Source: Welwitschia mirabilis (lineage: Eukaryota; Gnetophyta; Gnetopsida; Welwitschiales). Taken from it: a stretch of DNA of 64,000 bases. The notes under the pieces were generated by a model that saw only the letters and a program-made list of their open reading frames with translations, did not search any database and was not told the DNA's origin. Position numbers and translations under genes: made by a program. The number at the start of each line of letters is the position of its first letter. Within the stretch, counting starts at the first letter, position 1. The DNA is taken from positions 32,001,112 to 32,065,111 of the forward strand of contig JBOZIK010000001.1 of the NCBI GenBank assembly GCA_051453625.1, given 5' to 3'. Below, piece after piece: positions 1 through 11,540 of the stretch.

Positions 1-1921
1 CACAAAAGTCTAATTTACCAAGATGTTGATCACAGAGAAGATCTTTTTGACTTAGGATGTGCATACCTTTTTCACTCATGTGACCTAGCCGCATGTGCCA
101 CAAACGAGTAACATGAGAATCAGACATAGAGGTAGAAACTGCTATTAAACCTGTAACTGTAGAACCTTACAAGACATATAGGCTACTACATTGGGTAGCC
201 TTAAATATAACAAAAGCACCTTTGATAATTTTTAGAACTCCACCTGCAGCTACATATTTATACCCTTTAGATTTAAGAGTACCTAATGAGATTAAGTTTT
301 ATTTAAGATTAGGAACAAAGCATNNNNNNNNNNAGTTCTGACACTTCCATCATCGCTTTTGATCTGAACAGTTCCTATTCCTTTCACCTTACACTGGGTG
401 TCATTATCCATTAACACAACCCCAGAGCAAATAGATGTAAAGTTAGTAAACCAGTCTCGATGAGGACAGATGTGAAAAGTACAACCTAAATCAAGAATCC
501 AGTTGGATGAGTTTCTAACATCAATAGAAGATTCAGATAATAAGACATCACCTTCAATATCAGTGTCATTGATACTAGCCTCTGTAACTAGTTGAGGTTG
601 TTTCCTCTTTGCTTCTCTATCCTATTTATTTTTCAATTTATAACATTCAAGAAGCTCATGTCTAAGTTTTTTACAATAGCGATAGGTTTTACTATTGGAC
701 TTACGTCCTCTTGACTTTAACATGGACTTACTGTAGTTATTAGTACATATACGTACATAATCACGACTTCAACCTCTAATCATCAGATATTCACCCTTGT
801 TTTCAGAGTAAATATCTAAATTAAGCTTCTCTTTTGATAACAAATTTGCTTTAACATTTTCAAAAGATAGAGTATCTAATCCACTATATAATATAATTTC
901 TNNNNNNNNNNNNNNNNNNNNNNNNNNNNNNNNNNNNNNNNNNNNNNNNNNNNNNNNNNNNNNNNNNNNNNNNNNNNNNNNNNNNNNNNNNNNNNNNNNN
1001 NNNNNNNNNNNNNNNNNNNNNNNNNNNNNNNNNNNNNNNNNNNNNNNNNNNNNNNNNNNNNNNNNNNNNNNNNNNNNNNNNNNNNNNNNNNNNNNNNNNN
1101 NNNNNNNNNNNNNNNNNNNNNNNNNNNNNNNNNNNNNNNNNNNNNNNNNNNNNNNNNNNNNNNNNNNNNNNNNNNNNNNNNNNNNNNNNNNNNNNNNNNN
1201 NNNNNNNNNNNNNNNNNNNNNNNNNNNNNNNNNNNNNNNNNNNNNNNNNNNNNNNNNNNNNNNNNNNNNNNNNNNNNNNNNNNNNNNNNNNNNNNNNNNN
1301 NNNNNNNNNNNNNNNNNNNNNNNNNNNNNNNNNNNNNNNNNNNNNNNNNNNNNNNNNNNNNNNNNNNNNNNNNNNNNNNNNNNNNNNNNNNNNNNNNNNN
1401 NNNNNNNNNNNNNNNNNNNNNNNNNNNNNNATAATTTCTTTAAAATGCCTATAGGTAGGAGGTAAAGAGACAACTAACAAAATTGCCTTATCTTCATCTT
1501 TAATATGCACATCGAGATTTTGTAAATCCAACAGAATGAAATTAAACTTATTGAGATGTGCTTAAACGGGAGTACCTTCAGACATGCGAATGATGAATAA
1601 ACATTTTTTAAGTCGAAGCTTATTGTCAAGGATTTTATTCATGTACAACACTTTCAATTTCAGCCATAGGCTGGCAGCAGTGGTCTTATCGATGACCTCA
1701 TGGAGGACATTCTTGGATAAACAGAACTAGATTGCTGTTAAAGCCTTTTTATCCAACTCATTTCATTGCTCATCACTCGTGGCCTTAGGTTGTTTTGCTT
1801 TTCCATTTATGGCCTTCTTCAAGTCATTTTAAGTGAGAACAACCCTCATCTGAACACGCCATAAAGAAAAACTCAGTCTGCCATTGAATTTTTTGATGTC
1901 AAACTTTGTTACATTGGCCAT
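1..1921 (-). pseudogene. Decayed copia gag-protease-integrase polyprotein (element A)
   Basis: Gag starts at the ATG at 1919-1921 with MANVTKFDIKKFNGRLSF, a typical copia UBN2-type gag start. Stops replace Gln or similar codons (for example after RVVLT). The later gag motif HIKDEDKAILLVVSLPP is intact. A CCHC zinc knuckle near 640-690 has lost its first Cys (Tyr instead). The protease motif near 480-505 reads WILDLGCTFH, so the active-site Ser of D-S-G is Leu, another C-to-T change. GAG-pre-integrase follows at 1-110 ([11 protein letters not shown], then [11 protein letters not shown]). The protein would make virus-like particles and process and integrate the element. It is not functional here and is truncated by the window edge. 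A 10-N gap at 324-333 and a 529-N gap at 902-1430 interrupt it. Confidence 0.93.
902..1430. other. 529-N assembly gap, probably spurious
   Basis: The bases before the gap (893-901, ATAATTTCT) are repeated just after it (1431-1439). If the two copies are merged and the gap closed, the minus-strand gag frame runs straight through (HFKEI then ILYSGLDTLSFENV), matching ordinary copia gag. Little or no sequence is therefore likely to be missing. Confidence 0.7.
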
Positions 1922-4015
1922 CTAAAAGCAAATTCTTGTACACAATCACTAGATGTTACAATAGGAAGAAATATAGAATCACTCCAAAAACAACACAAAG
2001 AGAGGGTAAGTCAATCATTTCCCTTAAGGAAGGCCTTAGAAAACTATGATAATTAAATAAACCCCATAATGTACAATATACTATAAAAGTATATTCTTAG
2101 GAAGAAGGGGCTATATAATTGAAAAATCACAGCAACACAATAATATGCTTCAAAAACAAAAAGCGTAAGTAAAAAAAAAAAAAAAAACGAGTTGTAAAAA
2201 GGAAATAACATTGACAAATCAAGAGGCAGGTCCTCTCTGTAGGAGTAAAAATATGGCCAAAACAAAGAAAAATAAATTAAAGGCGTTAAATTCCTATACA
2301 AGTCATGACTTAATGTTAGTTGAATAACTTCCAATAAACCACGCTATATCACCACCAATGCGCTTCAAATTCTGCCACCTCAGTTGCGGTCAACATGTGA
2401 AGTTAGCACTGCAATAGCACTTCAAAAATCAGGAAAAGCATAGGTTGAATCAGCGGATGATGATTGATGCTGAGGAAAGAGGAGAAGGCACAAATGAAAG
2501 ATGATAAATAGGAATCATGCAGCGCAATGTGGGTGGTGAGGCTGCATGAGAAAGACGCACAACGCTTATGGCATAGATCAGCGCAAAGGAGCCAAAAGAT
2601 GGCTATCACCTAAAAAAATAGTGTGACAAAGCCGAGAGATGGGGTAGGAGGTATCTATCAAATGCCAACAGCACACACAAGTGTAATGCGCTAGGTGTGA
2701 GGTAGGACAAGTAGCATGCAAAGATGGCTATCATGTGAAAAAACTGAGCATCGCAAAAAGAAAGTGATACATAGAAATGTAACATGAACTGTGAGATAGG
2801 CAGACACAATGCAGCGACTGGCATGACTAGCTGATAGAGGAAAGGGGTCAAATAATAATCAGGTGTATGGAAGCACACATAAAGTGTAGGCACCTGGTCT
2901 TATAAACCAAAAAAACAAATAACAAAAAAAAAAAATGCTAGAGAATGATATGCGCATAGAACAGGGTTGAAGAGAATGCACGGCACACTGCCATGGAATC
3001 ATGGCTATGGCCACTGATGAATGTGTGAAGCATGTGTAAAGACATCAATGGTGCGACTGCAGGAGTGATGGTGAGTGATGATGTAAGACACAATAGTGGA
3101 AGTGCAGCAACGAGTCACAAAGGCCACAAAAAAAAGAGGCACATAAAAATGGAGATGCACGAAAACAAGACAGGACAGCCGAACAAGAGATAACATGAAG
3201 AGAGACGGATCCCTTTTCTAAAAACAAGTGGCGCTATGATGTGTCAGCAAGAAGGCGAGTACAACTGTTAGATGCCAGTGATCAGTGACAGGATGTCACA
3301 CGACGGAGCAACAAGGTGCGCAGAGTGGATGGCGACCTAGTGAAGGTGTGTTGGATGTACACGGTTCTAGAGGAAAATGCAACAAGAGTTGGAAGTGGGT
3401 GTAGACAGATGGCATGGACAACACAGAATGAAGAGCGACATGGGAATGCATATCAACTACAGGCACTACAAAAATGATGTGTACTTGGACATGTAAAAGT
3501 GCATAGAAATGCAGAGGAAACAAGCTGGCAGGCATTGTCAGAGGACAACAAGCAAAAGAAGCCGCAACAGCAACCAAAGCGCACAAACAACATGCAAGTG
3601 GTGATGAATCACAAGGTGGAGGAATGCGAAAGGGGGCACACCAGCAACACACAAGCAGTGACAACTCGTAAAGTGGAGGGTGCTAAAAGGCATGCAATGA
3701 TTTTACACAGGCAGAGAAAGATCCGCAAAGAAAACACTGAAGAACTAGTGGTACTAAAGTGTAGGTGAAAAGAGCCGCAAGAAAAATGCTAAAGCATAGA
3801 TTAGCAATGTCGAGGTTCTTGAAACACGACATAGGAACAATGCAAGGGAATAGCAGAGGAGGAGGTCGAGGCACTTAGAATGCAGCGCAGGCATAATGGA
3901 AAGGTAGCACTAGGGTGGCAGCTACTGTCGCTGCATGGAAGGCTATTCTTTGACTGTCAGAAAGGTAAGCAACGATGGGGCAGAAGGTGGCAAAGGTGGC
4001 AATGCATACAACCAC
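1922..4015 (-). other. Long non-coding leader of element A
   Basis: This stretch of about 2.1 kb separates the primer site from gag. On the minus strand it is rich in C and T and clearly less AT-rich than its surroundings. Several short open frames occur on both strands (for example 3296-3664 minus and 3499-3768 plus), but none resembles a known protein. Their openness is explained by base composition. I regard the whole stretch as 5' untranslated leader, comparable to the long leaders of copies B, C' and C. Confidence 0.7.
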
Positions 4016-4027
4016 GCTCTGATACCA
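4016..4027 (-). other. Primer binding site (initiator tRNA-Met) of element A
   Basis: The minus strand reads TGGTATCAGAGC, an exact complement of the 3' end of plant initiator tRNA-Met. It lies two bases inside the LTR end, the standard spacing in copia elements. Confidence 0.93.
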
Positions 4028-4103
4028 CTTGTACACCTGGCAAGCCAAATTTCTCAATCTAAAGTTTTGATTATTTATCACCCTTTAAATGCTAAGGGTG
4101 AAT

Positions 4104-4114
4104 CCCCTTTTATA
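4104..4114 (-). promoter_or_regulatory. TATA box in LTR of element A
   Basis: The minus strand reads TATAAAAGGGG, a good plant TATA box inside the LTR. Transcription would begin about 30 bases towards lower coordinates, near 4075, leaving a short R/U5 before the primer site. Confidence 0.6.
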
Positions 4115-4260
4115 AATACAAATGACACACATTTTAAGGGAGACACTGTTTGTTTCATGATGTGTTTATGGGCTAGTTTAGGAATGTCTATGATGATTAG
4201 CTTGTGAATGTGTGCATGAGCCACTATTTTAACATAAATTAATGGGCTGGGCCAGGTCAA

Positions 4261-4358
4261 TATTTCGTATACACAGTCTCTGTGAGTACATCGGGTGGAT
4301 TATAGGTAAATATTTCGTATACACAGTCTCTGTGAGTACATCGGGTGGATTATAGGTA
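4261..4358. repeat. Perfect 50-bp tandem duplication within LTR A
   Basis: The block starting TATTTCGTATACACAGTC recurs exactly 50 bp later (4261-4308 and 4311-4358) with no mismatch over 48 bases. The copies lie upstream of the TATA box, in U3. Perfect identity in such decayed surroundings means either a young duplication or an assembly error. Confidence 0.95.
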
Positions 4359-4401
4359 TAATATGCTGACAAGCATTCCTACATATTGGGAGGTTATTAC
4401 A

Positions 4402-7400
4402 GTACGTCTAGGTGATAATGTACTGATGATTTTGTAGCTCTCTATAATGAATTTGATTAATTCTAAGTTTCATCAGAAGTTGCTCGAAAGGATTTTGGAC
4501 TCATCATAGATTGTGAAGATGATGGCCAAGATCCCTACTCTTACTATGTGAAAAGGTATTGAAACATTGTAGGCTACTAAAGCTATTGTACTTGCCATTT
4601 CTATCGACAATAGTATCGCTTGTGGTCAGCTAGTATCTTAGTAAGGGCCTTAGGGTGGGTTTGTGTTGATTGTTATTCAGAATATAGCTATAGAAAGTAG
4701 TAACATAGAAGCTGTACTAATGTTTTTAAGCTTTTTTTCACTTTTTTTTTTTGGTATGAAAATGATATTAGCTCATGTTTATGTATATATAATTGCTTCA
4801 GGGAATGTTAATATTGTGGTTTAAATATGGTTATTTTTATGAAAATTTCATTTTTTAATGCAAGATGCCAATTCTTTTTATGAATGATTAATTTGGTAGT
4901 TGTAATTATTTATGATGACTTAAAACACCATGAAAAGTATCTTATGATGTAGACTATTGCATTATGAGCATTGACAAGAATATGGTAAAAGTATGATGTA
5001 TTTTTCTTAGGCCAATGGATAAGGAGAATACTTTTTCACAGAGCTTAATAAGTTTTTAAGGTTTTAAAAAGGACATGACATCATATAAGATTCACAGCTA
5101 ACCTTCAAGTAGGAATATGAAGTATAACAATTTAAGAAGATGATTGATAAGACAGAACCCTTTGGAAAAAAAAAAATTATGAAACTATTTTTCTAGATGC
5201 TATGTAAATAGTCTAGATGAAAAAAATTTTCTTATATATTCAAATAATAGTAAGGCCTATTATAAATGAAGCATTAGATATAAAAAACTAGTGTCTAGCA
5301 AGAATGTTGTTTCTCATTAATGTAGTTTTGCTAATACCAAAATTAATGAAGACAATAAAAACATAGATTATGGCTTTCCAACTAAAATGTAAAGTTGCAT
5401 AGCTTTCTCATGAAAAAAAATCTAAAGAGGCAAACATGTAATATTGAAAAATGAAGATAATATGAAATGCTTGAATATCATACAAGGTTGAATAATGTTT
5501 AAAATCTTGCATGAAGATAGGTAAACCAAAATTAATAATAAAGCCTATAGCTAAAACAATAATTTTCAGTGTCATAACTAAGTTATTAATAGCAAGATTT
5601 TTATACTTTTGATGTATTATACCACTTTAAATAATTAAAACTTTTAAATAATTAACTTATTTATTATAAAGTAATGATATCTTTTTTTAATAAATTTTAA
5701 TAACTCATAATATATTAATCAAAGCTTATCTTTAGGGTTACCATTACAACTATTCATAATAACTCTAGTATTATACAATACATTCCACATCTAAATACAA
5801 AGGTTAAATTTGTAACATGTCAGTTCTTGTAAATATAATAATTCAAGGGGATGAGGAAGATGCAAATGTTTCATTAGTAATAACTAATCCATAAATGTAA
5901 AGCTCAAAAATGGATATCAATTTACATTGTTTAGATTAGGTTATTTTTGAAAAGATGAGTAAACAAAGTGGACTTAGTTAAGATAGAGGCCTCATTATTC
6001 TAAATTGTCTTTTATCTTAAAACTTTACCATCTTCATTTATTTATGTTTAGGACTATTTCTAATGAAAACCATTTTAGGATAATACAAAAATACTTCACG
6101 TAAATGTTACATCTCAAACCATTTAGAAAGGAGAAAAAATAATATAGAAATTGTATCATCTTATTGAGGTTAGAATTGTGAAGAAGACATATCCTTTATT
6201 ATTATCTTTTCTTCATTGTTCTTTTTATGTTTAATTTGCTTATTATTTCATCCAAGTTAGTAAACTTGCTATTTTATAAACCTCAACTTACTTCACTAAG
6301 TATCATGACAAGGAAGGAAAGGAACATTACTTAACTAATACAACAATTATTACATTATATGAGTCATACATATAATTAATAAAATAATTGTCATTTTAAA
6401 TTACATTATTATGGTATCATACATAGGTTAAATTAGAGACCCATATTAGAACTATAATCTTACAAATCAAAATAATCTCTTTAGAAAGAATAATAATAAC
6501 ATCATTAATGTCAATCATTATTGAGATCAATACATCTTTCATTTCTTAGTATTCCATGAATATTTGGTACTATTCTATTATACACTAGTTTCTTTTTTCC
6601 TAATCTTTCTCATTAATGAGATATGAATATTATAAGTGCTAAAATATTTTTATTTAGAAAAATCTCATGGTTTTTAAGATTGCAAAATTATTATGACACT
6701 CTCTTTTAAGGCACATCCCTTGGTACTCATCTTGCTTATTTTGAATTCTTAAGTGCTTAATGTTTGCATTGTCAAGAAGACTTTAGATACATGTTACGAG
6801 ATAAATGTGGCTATTGATTAAGATTATCCTAAGAAGGTTTTTTAAATATGTAGTAATATACCCTTCTGATATAATGCCTTAGTAGTATTCATAATAACTA
6901 CATTCTTTAGAATGCTATGTTGGGATTATTTTTGTTATAGATTCAAAAACTCTAAAAATGCTTTGTTTTCTTTGTGAGTTGAAAAGCTATTTCTTTTGTT
7001 CTAAAATTTTTTATCCTCTTCTTAAAATATTTTTCATCTCTATTTTCTTAGCCTTATTGAGAATTGTATTAGCTTAATTTTGATAGTTAGTAAGATCTAT
7101 CTTAATTTAAACAAAAAGAAAAAATATTTCATAAGTAACTAAACATAATTAATAAACCCTACTAAAAATTATCAATAAATAAAAAAGAATTTAATTTTAA
7201 ATTCATGATTAAATTGCTTTATAAGAAATTTTTAGTTTTCAATAACTTCAAAGATCATATATTGTTAAATAATACTTTTAAAGCATATTTTGATATAGAA
7301 TTAGAAAAACATTTATTAATGAAATATTTAACCTAAATCAACAGGAGAAATGGAAGTAGGATTTTCTTTTTTTATCCTTTTTCTTTTGGTTGTAATTTTA

Positions 7401-8249
7401 AAATCCAATGGTAAATTATTGTGACATTAATGACTTGGATATTAATTCTAGTTTTAATGTTTAAAAAAATGATGGAATCACATCTAGATTTAAAGAGGCA
7501 TGTAAGAAAGATATGATCACTCCTAGAAAAGATGGATGGAAAACATCCTTTTACGTATGATCATATGATTACATCCTTATAATCTTATTCAGCACATAGA
7601 GTTCCATAATGAAGGTTCTTAGTGTGCATTAAGCTAGTGAATAATAAGGGTATCTTCATGTATTAAAAATACTAGCCATGTCATTATGAGATCTATTAAG
7701 GAATAAGCATAATTAAAAGGTTAAAAAAGAAGAAACTATACAAATATGCTAACTAGACACTAATAATAAGTGAAGAGTAATTCCATGTCATTATAAGAAA
7801 ATATTTTTTGTAAATAGACTGGAAAGCCACATGAGTAGTAAACTAGAAATATAACATAGAATATCAAATTTTAATGATTTTAGCTATACAATATCAAATT
7901 TTAATGATATTAGTAAAGGAATTTGATCAAAATAATCTCCAGTTTCTTAGTTTAGAGAGTTTATTATAAATATATTGAATAATAATGAACTGTAATTCTA
8001 AAATCATGGTAATAGAGATACATAATAAGACTTTTACTACATTTACTATGTATATGATAGGATAGATTTCATGTACTAATGTATATTGAATTACATAGAG
8101 GAGATTATAATAAGAAGAATTACTCATAGTAATAATTTGAATATGCATATAATGACCAATAATATGATCAGGTTTTAATTCTTCTAAGTTGACTTTCAAC
8201 CTTACATTCATCTACATGATATTGTTCTTTGTCCAATTCTTCATAAAAT
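4402..8249. other. Unassigned AT-rich stretch
   Basis: I find no convincing gene, LTR pair or known protein motif. A less AT-rich segment at about 4420-4700 has short exon-like open runs on the plus strand that I could not identify. The rest is very AT-rich with frequent stops in all frames and is probably old transposon debris. Confidence 0.5.
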
Positions 8250-8726
8250 CCTTTTTTAATAATAGATTAATACATGTAATAAAGTGTATAGTGAGCAATA
8301 ATAGGAATTTAAAATAATAAATTTCTTCTTTCTCTTTTTTTTTTTGCCCTAATGTTTAAAAATAGGTGCCATGTAACTACATAAGTAATCTTCCATAATG
8401 TATTTCATTACACAGTCTAAAGTGAAATTAATACTTTTTATAATTTCATGATATAAAATTCGTCATAATGTGTTTGGATAAAAACTTAACTTAAGGAATA
8501 AGTGTATTACCTAGTTCTTTATATGTTCTGATTACAACTAAGGCCCTATAGTATCTCGGCTAAGGATGCTACACACCATGGTTCCATGCGAATAGATACA
8601 TGAAAACCCTAGTGGTGTGCTTACCTTTATAAAGCAAGCTCTTCATGAAATAATAATAGGAAGAAAAATAAAATTTAGTTTTCGAGAAATCTTGTGTCTT
8701 GGTCTTGGTACTCTTGTTTCTCAACA
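8250..8726 (+). repeat. 5' LTR of copia copy B
   Basis: Ends CTCAACA, two bases before a tRNA-Met primer site. It aligns along its length with 11067-11526. Its R/U5 part (from about 8555, including CCTAGTGGTGTGCTTACC and TATAAAGCAAGCTCTTC) also matches 18290-18456 and 35690-35857. The left edge near 8250 is where the similarity to copy C' fades and is uncertain. Confidence 0.75.
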
Positions 8727-8728
8727 AG

Positions 8729-8738
8729 TGGTATCAGA
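8729..8738 (+). other. Primer binding site of copy B
   Basis: TGGTATCAGA matches the first ten bases of the tRNA-iMet primer site; the following GC is lost. It lies two bases after the LTR terminus. Confidence 0.85.
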
Positions 8739-9550
8739 TATATGTTTTGCTCCTTGGCTTAGCTCTAATAATTACTTTTTCACTTTAAAATGGCTATTTT
8801 TAAACTTGTTTCAAAAATGATATTATCTTTTGATAGTTTTTTTTAACTAATGGTTAATATTTCCTCCTTTTTTAAATGTTTTTAATGTTTGATTCTTTTT
8901 ATCTTGGCTGAAGAGGGATCCTGAGTCTAACTACATGCTCACTGTTACTTTGCATTTTTTGGCTTATGTGTTTTTGGACTTGTACTTCCATTACAATCTT
9001 ATGTATTTGTGCTTTTTACTCATCAACCCATCACTTGCAGTGCTCCCTACCAATCTACTCGCTACCCCTTCATTACTCTACTCTTCATCTAGTGCTGCCT
9101 GCATCGCGTTCACCCATGATGTCTCTTTTCTATACACTTTGTCTTCTACCACTGAGCTTCTTATGCTTTATGCATTGGATCCATGCTTTTTTGATCTCCT
9201 GTTGCACCTCTATTTATTATTTGCTGACCATTCCTATGCTAGATAAGTTCCTCCACCTCCTACATTGCCCATTGTCTATGCTTACTCTTTTTACTGAATA
9301 AGTTCTTACATCTTTATAGCCTCTTATCAAGCTATAGTTTTTGTGTGATCTTTGCCTAGACCTATAACTACCCCATGTGCTTATTAAACATAGTTATATT
9401 GTATTTGTAGTATAGCTCCAGTAATGTCATGTCATCCATGCCCCCCCACCTACACATAGGCGTGCTTATCTATCAACTAGCTCTATGTTGTTAGTCACTT
9501 TCCTGCACTAGCTAGCAACTATTACTCCTATGGTTAGTTATTCTTTGTTA
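8739..9550 (+). other. Truncated leader of copia copy B
   Basis: C/T-rich leader alignable with the start of the C' leader, for example the shared block TTGGCTGAAGAGG at about 8905 and 11720. It is cut at 9550 by the solo LTR. Overlapping open frames at 8935-9301 have no protein similarity and are composition effects. Nothing of gag or pol from B is visible. Confidence 0.65.
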
Positions 9551-10788
9551 TGATGCATATTTGTGCAAATGTTATGTCCTCAATCAAATCCTATAAATCA
9601 TATATATATATATATATATTTCATAACATAACATACTAATATAGATGAAAATAACTCAAATGTCATAATCCCATTAAAGGCACGGACAAGAATAAAAAGA
9701 ATTGATTTCAAAATGAAATACTTATGTAACCTTAAAGTAGAATAAACTAACAATGCAAAATAAAAATGTAAATAAATACACTATGTAAATGTGATGCAAT
9801 TTCTATTCTAAATGTAACTTCTATCTGATTACCAAATCCACTTATCATAGAGATTAGTCCTGTATAATTTACATCAAACAAGAAAATCCATCACTAGACC
9901 AAGACCAATCTAAGCTATCAGATACGTTGAATAGAATATGAAAATAATGTAAAGTTAATCTAAGAAATTAAATGCAATGCACTTAAACTAACAATATCAA
10001 CCTTAATAAAGGTTTTCCTTGTGATTTATATTACTAATGAAGCTTTCATGAAATCAAAAACAATAAAAGATATAAAAAGGAAAACAAAGTTTTGATTAAA
10101 GAAAACTAAAAATCTATGTTATAAAGAAGCAACACTTCAATGAAGGATACACAGCACAATACCAAGGAAGATATCTCTCTGTAACAATAATGGATGATCC
10201 TCTTAATCTTCAATCTCCTATCATGAGAATTTCTAGTGTCAAAGAGGATGAAAATAGAGTCAATGATAAAGGAAGTATCTATTACAAGATAGACTCTAAA
10301 ATTATAAAATACTAACAAATGCGCTAATAACCCTAATAATCACATAATCAGATGCAAGTCATAGAGCTAGATTTTGGTGAAGTTTGATCAACCTTATTTT
10401 TAGGTATTGTCCTACTAGTCATTTGGGCATCATAAGAGATGATGTTATATTATATAAGTTACACATCAGGTGCTAGATTATTCTAGTAAGAATCCTTCTC
10501 AATGTAAGTAATTCTATCAACCATATAATTGTCCAAATAATTAGGCAAATGATGGACTTTTATAAAGTATTTTATGTGTTACATTAGCATCTTTAATTGT
10601 AGAATTGTTGCTTTCAATAGGAATTATTATAAATTACTTCAAATGCTATCAAATGTAATAACAATGACATGTTTTTTTTGATATTTGCCTTAGCTCTCCA
10701 TTGTTGTTAAAACTCAGCATAAAATTATCTAATGTCCTCCAATACTACTTAAATATCCTATTAAATACATATAATTTGATTCGTAATA
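9551..10788 (-). repeat. Solo LTR of a Ty3-gypsy element
   Basis: In plus coordinates it starts TGATGCATATTTGTGC and ends near TTTGATTCGTAATA. It is alignable along much of its length with the LTR at 15268-16345, including the shared block CAACCTTAATAAAGG... and the segment near CAAGAATTTCTAGTGT. The other copy has a primer site just outside its left end and this one does not, so it is read as a solo LTR. Flanking 5-mers (TGTTA and TAGCA) do not match, so no target duplication is shown. An open frame at 10106-10318 inside it is not a gene. Confidence 0.65.
9601..9619. repeat. (TA)n microsatellite
   Basis: Uninterrupted TA dinucleotide run inside the solo LTR. Confidence 0.95.
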
Positions 10789-11066
10789 TAGCACTCCACT
10801 TATCCTTTTTAATCCCTGATAAAACTAGGTGAACAACCATAATTGTAAGCTAAATTGTCTAATAATAAAATAACTAAGAAGTATGAAATAAACTCAAAAA
10901 TAATTTCATAAATCTCAGAAATGCAAAATAGAACTATTAAAAATAGATAAATGAATATTTTACCTANNNNNNNNNNNNNNNNNNNNNNNNNNNNNNNNNN
11001 NNNNNNNNNNNNNNNNNNNNNNNNNNNNNNNNNNNNNNNNNNNNNNNNNNNNNNNNNNNNNNNNNN

Positions 11067-11526
11067 ATTGAATAGTTTATTTAAGCAATAATATAAATTT
11101 AAAATAATACCTTTCTTATTTTTCTTTATTCTTTTTTTTTTGTTCTTACCATAGTGTTTAAAAATAGGAACAATGCAACTACATAAGTAGTCTTGCATAA
11201 TGTATTTCATTATAGAGTTTAAAATGAAATTACTACTTTTTATAATTTCATGATATAAAATTCATTATGATGTGTTTAACTAAAAACTTAACTTGAGGGA
11301 CAAGTGTAATGTCTAGTTCCTTATATGGTCTAATTACAACTAAGGCCCTATAGTACCTCTATTAAGGCTTGTACACACTGTGGTTCCACACCTATAAATG
11401 CATGAAAACCATAGTGGTTTACTTACCTTTATAAAGAAATTTCTTCATGAAATAATAAGAGGAAAAAAATAAAATTTAGTTTTTAAGAAATCTACTGTCT
11501 TGATCTTAGAACTCTTTTTCTTAATA
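11067..11526 (+). repeat. 5' LTR of copia copy C' (left part may be in a gap)
   Basis: Closely alignable with the LTR of B. The end reads TTAATA where B has CAACA, consistent with C-to-T decay of the terminal CA. It is preceded by a 100-N gap (10967-11066), so the true left end is not seen. The shared TATAAAG block and the AAAATTTAGTTTT tract are present. Confidence 0.7.
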
Positions 11527-11528
11527 AG

Positions 11529-11540
11529 TGGTATCAAAGA
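11529..11540 (+). other. Primer binding site of copy C'
   Basis: TGGTATCAAAGA differs from the tRNA-iMet primer site by one G-to-A change inside the core and a degraded end. Confidence 0.8.

Larger units (their letters stand above)
1..4401 (-). mobile_element. Ty1/copia retrotransposon A, 5' part (LTR, leader, gag, PR, start of IN)
   Basis: Read on the minus strand, the order is 5' LTR (4401-4030), initiator-Met tRNA primer site (4027-4016), a 2.1 kb leader, then gag from an ATG at 1921, a zinc-knuckle relic, protease, and the [11 protein letters not shown] motif of the GAG-pre-integrase domain at the window edge. This gag-protease-integrase order is copia. The rest of pol and the 3' LTR lie outside the window. 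The element is dead, with several in-frame stops in gag. Only a 5' LTR is present, so insertion age cannot be estimated here. Confidence 0.93.
4030..4401 (-). repeat. 5' LTR of copia element A
   Basis: The minus strand starts TGTAATAACCTCC and ends GGTGTACA, two bases before the primer site, so both termini fit the TG...CA rule. It is about 372 bp long. It contains a TATAAAAGGGG box and a perfect 50-bp tandem duplication in its upstream half. The outer edge at 4401 was chosen from the TG dinucleotide alone, because the second LTR is not in the window. Confidence 0.75.

Noticed and set aside
769-1531. Two long minus-strand frames across the 529-N gap
   Set aside because: Most of their length is N. 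They are two pieces of the same copia gag in different frames only because of the false gap length.
3296-3664. 122-codon open frame on the minus strand
   Set aside because: Lies in the C/T-rich leader of element A, is low in complexity (Cys, His, Ser, Pro rich), has an overlapping plus-strand frame and no known motif; explained by composition.
3499-3768. 89-codon open frame on the plus strand
   Set aside because: Antisense to the leader of element A, Lys/Gln-rich from purine-rich DNA, no similarity recognised.
8935-9301. Two overlapping open frames of about 100 codons
   Set aside because: Sit in the leader of copy B; the corresponding part of C' does not keep them open.
10809-11210. 133-codon minus-strand frame
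   Set aside because: A third of it is N and the rest is antisense to a copia LTR.
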